NCBI GenBank assembly: GCA_963740555.1
Contig: CAVUES010000003.1
Coordinates: forward strand, 529,784-593,783
Length of the DNA: 64,000 bases
From: Mayfieldus sp963740555
Lineage (GTDB): Bacteria > Actinomycetota > Thermoleophilia > Solirubrobacterales > 70-9
Reading direction: 5' to 3'
Made by a program: the position numbers and the translations under genes
In this document: piece by piece, positions 54,959-64,000 of the stretch
Layout of the letters: each line of letters opens with the position of its first letter
How positions within the stretch are numbered: position 1 is the stretch's first letter
The notes under the pieces: model-generated
Told to the model about the DNA's origin: nothing
Database searches by the model: none
Seen by the model: the letters and a program-made list of their open reading frames with translations, nothing else

Positions 54959-57034
54959 TCAGGGCGGGGTGCCGAAGGCGGTCGGCGAGCGCTGCGGAGG
55001 GACCTCGAGCGGGTAGAGCAGGTCGCCCGCATTTGGACGCGCTTCGAAGGCGAGCGGGTTGTCCTCGGCCTGGCGGCGGATCGCCCGCGCCGCGCCCCTG
55101 TAGTCGCCGAGCGTCAGCTCGAGCGCTCCAAACCGTTGCCAGGTCTCGAAATTGTCGGGCTGCAGGCGCGTCGCCTCGGCGAGCAGGGAGGCTGCCTCCG
55201 CGTCGTTGCCGCGGCTGCGGGCGATGCTCGCCTCGGTGAACAACGGCTCGACGCTGAGCGGGTCGAGCTTGTGCGCCAGGTCGGCGTCAGACGCGGCCCC
55301 ACGAAGCGAGCCATTGCCGGCGTCGCGCAGGGCCTCCACCCGCTTCGTCTCCGCCAGCGACGGCAACGCCGCCGAGGCTGCGAGCAGCACCGCCGCCAGG
55401 GCGCTGGCGGCGGAGAGCAGGACCGGGATCGGGCGGCGAGGGACGGCTGGGCTCACGACTGTCGAGGTGCCGTTCGGCGATGGCGCCGCCGCGACGGCGA
55501 CGGCGACAAGGGCGGGGATCGTCACCGCCGGGATCTCCCAATCCCAGTCGACCAGCGAGTGAACCGCCCAGGCGGTGGCGGCCCCCAGCAGGGCGAGTCG
55601 CGCCGAGCGTTCGATGCCAGTCGAGGAACGCACCCGGCGCACAGCCGCGGCGCCGAGCACCGCCAGGCCCCCGAGTCCCAGTGCGCCGCCGACCAATCCC
55701 GTCTCGGAGAGGAACTGGAGCGGAACGCTGTGGGTGGAGCGGACCGGAGCGTCGTAGTGGCGGTAGAGGTAGCGAACGACCGGAAACGAGCCGGCGCCCC
55801 AGCCGCCCAACGGCTTGTCGCCGAAGGCTCCCAAGGCCTCCTGCCACCAGATCCAGCGGTTGGAGCCGTTGGAGGAGATAAGGCGACTGGGATCGTTTCC
55901 GGGCCCGGCCTTCGGCTGCTTGAAGAGGTCCACCTGATGGGAGATCTGGCCGGTCAGCCCCCTGCTCGACACGCTGAGCGCGCCGACGCCGACGATCAGC
56001 AGGCCGGCGACACCGGCGGCGAGCGAGCGCCAGACGAGGCGCGAATGGCGCTCGGTCCAGCGCACCCTGTCCTCGAGACGGATCAACTCGCGGGCGGCGA
56101 CCGCGAGCCCGGCGAGGCTGAGGGCCATCACAAGGCCCAGGATCGCCCCGTCACCGGCCCGGACGTGCAGCGACAGGCCGCCGGTGGAGAGGTTGTGCAG
56201 ACCGAAGGCGACAATGATCGAGGGCAGGGCGGCGGCGATCGCCCCAACTCCGATCGCCAGCCGGCGCAGGCGCTGGGGACCGGCGCCGACCATCACCGCC
56301 AGCACCGCCAGGTAGGCGAGCAGCGCGCCGCGCGAATAGGTCGTCGCGGTGGTGAGTAGAAAGACGGTCAGCGCCAGCAGCGCAGCGATCCGCAGGCGCG
56401 GCGCCGCCTCCGGGAAGGCGGCGAGCCAGATGCACACGGGCGCCGCCATCACGCAGAGGATCCCAACCGCGTTCCAATAGCCGATCGGCTCCCGCACGCG
56501 GGCGAACTCGTCGCCGGGGTTGAGATCGAAAAAGGCGAAATGAAGTCCCGGGATGATCTTGCCGCCGAGCGCGTACAGCGCGACCAGCAGCGATACGGCG
56601 ACGATCCCGATCGCGACCCCGCGCGGAGCCGAGCGCGTGCTGGAGGCGGCGACCATTGCCACCGCCACGACCACCGCGTAGACGACCGCCCGATTGGCGG
56701 CGATCCAGCTCAGGTCCGGCGCCGCCGACCAGAGGGTCGAAAGAGCGCTCCAGAGCGCGAATCCGGTCAGCAACCCGACGCCGGACCAGGGAAGCGTCGC
56801 CCGGCCGGCCCGCAAGCCGCCGGCCGTAAGACCGACGCCACAGATGAGCCCGGCGGCGGCGATGCCGACCTGCAGCCGGCTCTCCTGTGGGATCGCGGTT
56901 GCCCCGTTGTTGAAGGCGGCATACACGCCGGCGAACAGGAGAAACACCAGCAGCCAGGCGCCAAGGCCCCAGCCCGAGATCGGCTCCCGGATACGCGCCA
57001 AACGGGCCCGCCCGGCCACAGTCACCGCTTCCAT
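54959..57034 (-). CDS. O-antigen ligase-like membrane protein with TPR-like tail
   Basis: The product has 691 residues from ATG 57034. About a dozen helices fill residues 1-560. A large loop contains SSNGSNRWIWWQEALGAF and PLGGWGAGSFPVV and STHSVPLQFLSETGLVGG, the Wzy-C/WaaL signature. The last 130 residues are helical and resemble tetratricopeptide repeats (SLLAEATRLQPDNFETWQRF). It probably polymerises or transfers surface glycans. It faces the epimerase across the tandem repeat. Confidence 0.88.
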   Translation of the reverse strand: MEAVTVAGRARLARIREPISGWGLGAWLLVFLLFAGVYAAFNNGATAIPQESRLQVGIAAAGLICGVGLTAGGLRAGRATLPWSGVGLLTGFALWSALSTLWSAAPDLSWIAANRAVVYAVVVAVAMVAASSTRSAPRGVAIGIVAVSLLVALYALGGKIIPGLHFAFFDLNPGDEFARVREPIGYWNAVGILCVMAAPVCIWLAAFPEAAPRLRIAALLALTVFLLTTATTYSRGALLAYLAVLAVMVGAGPQRLRRLAIGVGAIAAALPSIIVAFGLHNLSTGGLSLHVRAGDGAILGLVMALSLAGLAVAARELIRLEDRVRWTERHSRLVWRSLAAGVAGLLIVGVGALSVSSRGLTGQISHQVDLFKQPKAGPGNDPSRLISSNGSNRWIWWQEALGAFGDKPLGGWGAGSFPVVRYLYRHYDAPVRSTHSVPLQFLSETGLVGGALGLGGLAVLGAAAVRRVRSSTGIERSARLALLGAATAWAVHSLVDWDWEIPAVTIPALVAVAVAAAPSPNGTSTVVSPAVPRRPIPVLLSAASALAAVLLAASAALPSLAETKRVEALRDAGNGSLRGAASDADLAHKLDPLSVEPLFTEASIARSRGNDAEAASLLAEATRLQPDNFETWQRFGALELTLGDYRGAARAIRRQAEDNPLAFEARPNAGDLLYPLEVPPQRSPTAFGTPP

Positions 57035-57084
57035 CGCGCCCAATCTAGTTGACCGCAGGCAGAGAGCTCTAAGGTGTGGCCGGG

Positions 57085-57552
57085 ATGCGCCTCCGTCTGC
57101 TTGTGACGTTGACGATCGCCACCGCGGCCGCCGCGCTGCTAGCGCCGGCGATCGCCCAGGCCGACTTTCAGACCCTCTACGACGACTACCGCACCGACGG
57201 GGTGATCGACGGCTGTGCCTACTCGGCGAGCGAGCTGAGCAGCGGGTTGACCGACATCCCCGCCGACGTGCGCGAGTACGACCCTGGATTCTCCGACTCG
57301 ATCAACGCGGCGCTCGAGCAGGTTGCGGCTGGGTGCGGCGCCGCGCCCAAGGTGGCGGCAACCCAGAACGAGGTCACCGCCGCCGACGGCTCGCCGGGTC
57401 CCGCGATCCCGCCCGGGCTCGCCGTCCACTCCGCCGATTCGGGGCCCGAGATGCCGCCGGTTCTCGGGGCGCTGGCCGTGGTCCTGGGCGCGGCGCTCGC
57501 GACGGCGATCGTGATCGCGATCCGCCGGCGCCGCTCGACTTCTAACCTTTGA
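57085..57552 (+). CDS. Secreted/anchored protein of unknown function
   Basis: The product has 155 residues from ATG 57085 (GTG 57076 is possible). A signal peptide (LLVTLTIATAAAALLAPAIA) ends at QA-D. The mature part has two cysteines (DGCAYS and AGCGA) that may pair, followed by a Pro/Ala linker and a C-terminal helix (VLGALAVVLGAALATAIVIA) with RRRR stop-transfer. Topology: exported domain with a membrane anchor. Unnamed family. Confidence 0.75.
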   Translation: MRLRLLVTLTIATAAAALLAPAIAQADFQTLYDDYRTDGVIDGCAYSASELSSGLTDIPADVREYDPGFSDSINAALEQVAAGCGAAPKVAATQNEVTAADGSPGPAIPPGLAVHSADSGPEMPPVLGALAVVLGAALATAIVIAIRRRRSTSNL

Positions 57553-57555
57553 CCC

Positions 57556-58302
57556 ATGCCCGCCCAGGCCTTCGCCGGCAAGGAATGCGTGTGCCAGCTG
57601 CGCAAGGGGATCTGCGATCAGTCATGCGTGCGCGACATGCTCGAGACCCCGCTCTACATCGCCTGCCTGAAGTTGAAGGGGCGCCGCGCCGCGGTCGTCG
57701 GGGGCGGCGACGTCGGGCTCGAGAAGGTCGAGGGGCTGCTGCTCTGCGAGGCCGACGTGACCCTGATCGCCCCCGACGCGGTCCCGGCGCTCGAGGAGTA
57801 CGCGGCCGAGGGCTCGATCTCCTGGGAGCGGCGTGAGTACGCCGGCGCCCCGGACCTCGAGGGAGTCTTCCTGACGATCGCGGCGACCAACGACAGCGAG
57901 GTCAACATCGGCGTCTACGAGGACGCCGAGGCGCGCTCGATGCTGGTCAACGTCGTCGACGTGCCGCCGCTCTGCAACTTCATCCTGCCGGCGATCGTGC
58001 GCAGCGGGCCGCTGGCGATCGCGATCTCGACCGCGGGCGCCTCGCCGGCGCTGGCGAAGCGGATGAAGCGGGAGATCGCCGAGGCCTTCGGCGAGCCCTA
58101 CGCCCGCCTAGCGGTGATGCTCAACGACGTCCGCGGTTGGGCCAAGGCGACGCTTCCCACCTACCAGGACCGCAAGGAGTTCTTCGAGGGGATCGTCAAC
58201 GGCGACCCCGACCCCGTGCAGCTGGTCCGCGACGGCCGCGAGCCCGAGGTCCTGGCGTTGATCGAGGCGGCGAAGCAGACAGCCGGCACGGTCAGCGGCT
58301 GA
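57556..58302 (+). CDS. Precorrin-2 dehydrogenase (SirC/CysG N-terminal type)
   Basis: The product has 248 residues. LKGRRAAVVGGGDVGLEKVE is the NAD-binding motif, FLTIAATNDSEVN follows, and CNFILPAIVRSGPLAIAIST is the dimer/active region. It oxidises precorrin-2 to sirohydrochlorin on the way to siroheme or cobalamin. Unusually, the first 25 residues contain four cysteines (KECVCQLRKGICDQSC), possibly a metal site. A start at the internal Met28 would remove this. Confidence 0.88.
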   Translation: MPAQAFAGKECVCQLRKGICDQSCVRDMLETPLYIACLKLKGRRAAVVGGGDVGLEKVEGLLLCEADVTLIAPDAVPALEEYAAEGSISWERREYAGAPDLEGVFLTIAATNDSEVNIGVYEDAEARSMLVNVVDVPPLCNFILPAIVRSGPLAIAISTAGASPALAKRMKREIAEAFGEPYARLAVMLNDVRGWAKATLPTYQDRKEFFEGIVNGDPDPVQLVRDGREPEVLALIEAAKQTAGTVSG

Positions 58303-58317
58303 CGTGTCGCGGCCGGC

Positions 58318-59139
58318 CTACTGCGCCGGCAGCGCGAAGAAGGCGACGGCGGCGAACTGCGCCGCCGCGGCCACGATCACGAGCAGGTGAAAGACCTCGT
58401 GGTACCCGAACACGGCCGGATTGGGGTTCGGTCGCTGGATCGCGTAGACGATGGCGCCGGTCGTGTAGAGAAGGCCGCCGCCCGCGACCAGCAGGGTGCC
58501 TCCCGGCCCCAGCTCGGTCCAAAGGTCCGGCATGGCGACAATCGCCACCCAACCCAGCGATAGGTAGATGATCGCCGTCACCCACTTCGGCGCGTCGATC
58601 CAGATCATCTCGACGATCGTCCCCGCCAGTGCGCCGGCCCAGACGACGACGAGGATCGCGCTGGCGAGCGCGCCGTGCAGGACCAGCAGCGCGAACGGCG
58701 TGTAGGTGCCCGCGATCAGCAGGAAGATCATCGAATGGTCGAGGCGGCGCATCCAGCGGCGGGCGGTCGGCCGCTTCCAGTCGACCCGGTGATAGAGAGC
58801 GCTGGTTCCGAAAAGCGCCGAGAGGCTGACCGCGTAGATCGCCACCGCGAGCGTCGCGCGCGGCGTCTTCGCGGCGACGATCAGGCCGGCGCCGAGGAAC
58901 AGCGAGACGAAGAAGGCCCACTTGTGTGAGACGCCGCGCAGCCGCGGCTTGACCGCCGCGAATGCGTCCACCGCGGCGTCGCGGGAAGCCGCGGCACGTT
59001 CGCCGACCGCCTCCCTGGCGGCAGTCGCCCGGTCTCCCATCGCATCGCGGGCGGCGGTGGCCCGGTCTCCCATCGCATCGCGGGCGGCGTCGACCCGCTC
59101 GCCCATCCGCTCGGCGCCCTGTCGCCATTGATCGACCAC
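58318..59139 (-). CDS. Hemolysin III / PAQR-family membrane protein with repeat N-terminus
   Basis: The product has 273 residues. Seven helices follow residue 70, with SALYHRVDWK, DHSMIFLLIAGTYTP and YHEVFHLLV holding the Ser, His and Asp residues of the PAQR zinc site. The first 65 residues are an amphipathic helix with near-identical 11-residue units (AARDAMGDRAT twice, then AAREAVGERAA), unusual for this family. Function in bacteria is poorly defined. Confidence 0.9.
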   Translation of the reverse strand: MVDQWRQGAERMGERVDAARDAMGDRATAARDAMGDRATAAREAVGERAAASRDAAVDAFAAVKPRLRGVSHKWAFFVSLFLGAGLIVAAKTPRATLAVAIYAVSLSALFGTSALYHRVDWKRPTARRWMRRLDHSMIFLLIAGTYTPFALLVLHGALASAILVVVWAGALAGTIVEMIWIDAPKWVTAIIYLSLGWVAIVAMPDLWTELGPGGTLLVAGGGLLYTTGAIVYAIQRPNPNPAVFGYHEVFHLLVIVAAAAQFAAVAFFALPAQ

Positions 59140-59207
59140 AGCTCCAGCCTAGCGACCATCCGGGAGCCGGTGTGCGAAACCGGTGATTCGCCAGGCACGA
59201 ATTATTT

Positions 59208-59223
59208 ACCGCTATATGTGGCG
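59208..59223 (+). promoter_or_regulatory. Candidate NrdR box
   Basis: The core CTATATGTGG agrees at 8 of 10 positions with the NrdR-box core CWATATATWG. It lies about 60 bp upstream of nrdR. A second box at 59255 is poor. NrdR autorepression would be expected for this operon; basis is family knowledge. Confidence 0.4.
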
Positions 59224-59262
59224 TTTTTGGCTTTATGAAGAGGAATTTGGCCCTACACCTAG

Positions 59263-59268
59263 TAGAAT
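59263..59268 (+). promoter_or_regulatory. -10 box of leaderless nrdR
   Basis: TAGAAT ends six bases before GTG 59275, exactly the -12 to -7 spacing if transcription begins at the GTG. No Shine-Dalgarno sequence is present and no good -35 is seen. Confidence 0.45.
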
Positions 59269-59274
59269 GTGGGT

Positions 59275-59759
59275 GTGGATTGTCCCCTCTGCGAAGCCAG
59301 CAGCCGCGTGCTGGAGAGCCGCAGTGCCGAGGCCGGCGCCGCGGTGCGCCGCCGGCGCGAGTGCACGGTCTGCGGGCATCGCTTCACCACCCGCGAGCGC
59401 TACGAGCAGTCGCTCTTCGTGCGCAAGCGAAACGGCCGCCGCCAACCCTTCGACCGCGCCAAGCTGCGCGACGGCCTGGCCCGCGCCGCCCACAAGCGAC
59501 CGGTGTCGGACTCCGAGATCGACGCGATCGCCGACAGCGCCCAGAGGGCCGTCATCGAGGCCGGCGGTGAGCTGCCGACCGGGGCGATCGGGCAACTCTG
59601 TCTGAACGGATTGCGCGAGGTCGACATGGGCGCCTATCTCCAATTCGCCGGGACGCTGCCCTCCGGGGATGTATCGCTGGTCGCGGCAGATTCGGAATTT
59701 GCAGGATCTTTGCCCGCCGGTTCCGTCCGCACCAAGAGCAATTCTCCGGAGTCCCCCGC

Positions 59760-59763
<4 letters not shown>
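59275..59763 (+). CDS. nrdR: Transcriptional repressor NrdR
   Basis: This 162-residue repressor of ribonucleotide reductase genes senses ATP/dATP. The zinc ribbon is DCPLC and CTVCGHRFTTRE; the ATP-cone follows (FVRKRNGRRQPFDRAKLRDG, VDMGAYLQFAG). The start is GTG 59275, giving the usual M-x-C-P-x-C opening; a GTG six bases earlier is possible. The stop overlaps the nrdJ start (ATGA). The C-terminus is somewhat longer than usual. Confidence 0.94.
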
Positions 59764-62630
<2,867 letters not shown>

Positions 62631-62690
62631 GCCGGCACGAGGTGCCACCCGCGGGAGCGGATCGCCGAGTCGCACCGATGTAGACGCGGA

Positions 62691-63116
62691 CTACGACGCC
62701 GTGGAATCGGCTTTCGGGGCGAGGCCGAGGTCGGCGAACGCACGGGCGCGGTCGAAGTAGAGGACGAGCCGCGTCACCTTCCCCTCGCGGACCTGAAGGA
62801 GATTCGCCCCCTTGGCTCCGAGCTGCTCGAGCTCCAGCCCGCTCGTCTTGCCGCGACCGCTCAAATGAATAAGTACGAGGATGCGCTCGGCATCGAGCTC
62901 TCGATACTCCTCGACCTCGAGGCGGTACTCCTCCCAGCTGCTCAGGAGGGCGCGCCAGCCCTCGATCATCCCGGCCAGCCCCGTCCAGCTGCCGGGATCG
63001 GGGCCGTCGGCCAGCTCGAACTCGATATCGGGATCCGCCCACTCAGTCGAGCTGTAGTCGTCGCGCTCCCAGGCCGCATAGATCGAGCGCACGAACTCCA
63101 CGTTTTCCGATGCCAT
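62691..63116 (-). CDS. SnoaL-like (NTF2-fold) protein
   Basis: The product has 141 residues. ENVEFVRSIYAAWERDDYSS and ADPDIEFELADG form the opening of the cone-shaped NTF2 fold, and VTRLVLYFDRARAFADLGL closes it. The family includes isomerases and many binding proteins, so no reaction is assigned. It starts at ATG 63116. Confidence 0.85.
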   Translation of the reverse strand: MASENVEFVRSIYAAWERDDYSSTEWADPDIEFELADGPDPGSWTGLAGMIEGWRALLSSWEEYRLEVEEYRELDAERILVLIHLSGRGKTSGLELEQLGAKGANLLQVREGKVTRLVLYFDRARAFADLGLAPKADSTAS

Positions 63117-63162
63117 CGGCCGAGTATTGCCGCTTCGGGTACTCAGCGCCGATCGGCGGCTA

Positions 63163-64000
63163 TCAGCGGCCCGCCGGGCGCCAGAACAAGCCGAACGGCA
63201 GGTGGAACTTGCGCACCAGGTTGTAGAGCCTCGCCTGCCTGTGGACCAAATCGACGAGATTCCCCAGCGCGATGTTCGCGTCGATCATGTGCAGCCCCCA
63301 GACGTCGCTCGGGCTGGCGTGAAGGGTCGGCGCCCCGGGCAGGCCAGTGACTTGCAAGGTGGTGGCACCATTTTGCGTTGCGCACTGTCCTCTGAAGGCC
63401 ACGGACTCAACCCAGGGAGTGGAGACCTTGGGGGTCGTGAACCCGACTGCGTTCAGCCACGACCCGAACAGCCCGGGCGCGAAGGGGGCGGTCGGGAAGA
63501 TCGACTTCAGCGGCGCCGCACCTCCTTGTAGCGAAGCCGGGTTCGTACAAAGCGCCTGGAACCCCGGCCCCGCGCGGCCGAAGATCGAGTTCGACGGCAC
63601 CGGTGGACTGAACGTCGAATAGCCCACCGCGCAACCGATCTGGAAGCTGAAGTGGCAGGTCGGGATGTGTTGGAAATCGCCGCCCACGTCCTGGCCCTGC
63701 TTCACGGACACCGGCCAGCCGAGCAGCAGCGCCGAGACCAGCTTCGGCGCGCTCAGTCGGGTTGGGATCAATCTGCTGGGTGAGTAGCTGCTTGAGCATC
63801 AGGCTGCCCTGCGAATGGCCGATCAGGACGACGCCGCGGCCGTGGTTGTACTTGCTCAAATAGGTGTTCCAGGCGTTGAGCACGTCGGCGTATCCCACCT
63901 GATAGTCGCCGGGGTGAACCCCGAGAAGCCCATCCAGCGTCACCTGCCGGTAGATCGGTGCGAAGACGCGGCACGATTGCGAGTAGCGCGCCGCCTGGTA
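63163..64000 (-). CDS. DUF3089 secreted alpha/beta-hydrolase-like protein, partial and frameshifted
   Basis: The gene enters the window at 64000 with its N-terminus outside. VLIGHSQGSLMLKQLLTQQI is the nucleophile elbow of the DUF3089 alpha/beta-hydrolase family. Around 63755 the frame changes: PNPTERA passes to APKLVSALLLGWPVSVKQGQ and continues to the end at 63163 (VDLVHRQARLYNLVRKFHLP). One base explains the break. The enzyme is probably exported and acts on lipids or esters. Confidence 0.78.

Noticed and set aside
59255..59270. Second NrdR box
   Set aside because: ACACCTAGTAGAATGT agrees poorly with the core and overlaps the -10 element.
59140..59275. Cobalamin riboswitch ahead of the B12-dependent reductase operon
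   Set aside because: The spacer is only 135 bp and lacks the conserved B12-box sequences.

Overview
The window is GC-rich bacterial chromosome. Gene order, wide use of GTG and TTG starts, several secreted repeat proteins (hemolysin-type calcium-binding repeats, thrombospondin-3-like calcium motifs) and the protein sequences point to Actinomycetota, most likely a Thermoleophilia / Solirubrobacterales-like lineage. The phylum-level call rests on gene content; the class-level call is inference. Several genes are interrupted by single-base frameshifts, often near homopolymers, so the sequence may be a draft or metagenome assembly.

Left third (1-25.9 kb): the core translation/transcription cluster runs on the minus strand in the order rpmG-secE-nusG-rplK-rplA / rplJ-rplL-rpoB-rpoC / rpsL-rpsG / fusA-tuf-rpsJ(partial). 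Three inserts break it. A hicA-hicB toxin-antitoxin pair on the plus strand lies between rplA and rplJ. A 7-kb block lies between rpoC and rpsL: HAD-like protein, small membrane protein, alpha/beta hydrolase, flavin monooxygenase, RTX-like protein, a multiply frameshifted secreted-protein gene, and a second copy of the rpoC 3' end. A plus-strand pair of related membrane proteins lies between rpsG and fusA. Transcription signals include a strong promoter and attenuator-like hairpin ahead of rpmG, an attenuator-like hairpin in the rplJ leader, and one ahead of fusA.

Middle (25.9-45.8 kb): an RTX-like secreted protein, acyl-CoA dehydrogenase, a decayed nucleotidyltransferase/HTH pair, a MerR-MFS efflux operon, a DUF1906 secreted protein, tRNA-Thr(GGT), a MerR regulator divergent from a polytopic membrane protein, a PD-(D/E)XK nuclease-like gene, tRNA-Tyr, an AbrB-like peptide, the primary sigma factor, folE2/mptA-type GTP cyclohydrolase, pgsA, an MMPL transporter, a family-5-type uracil-DNA glycosylase, a hotdog thioesterase, tRNA-Thr(CGT), and secreted proteins.

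Right third (45.8-64 kb): a histidine kinase/response regulator operon, GT2 glycosyltransferase plus DUF2304 protein, the DNA metabolism run topA-tmk-holB (topA of archaeal type), a sugar-nucleotide epimerase facing an O-antigen-ligase-like protein across a tandem hairpin repeat, precorrin-2 dehydrogenase, hemolysin III-like protein, nrdR-nrdJ (B12-dependent ribonucleotide reductase and its repressor), a SnoaL-like protein and a partial DUF3089 protein.

The least expected structures are (i) in-phase arrays of related degenerate heptamers filling the spacers upstream of rpoC, rplJ and tmk, and (ii) the near-identical 223-bp duplication of the rpoC 3' end bracketing a damaged gene.
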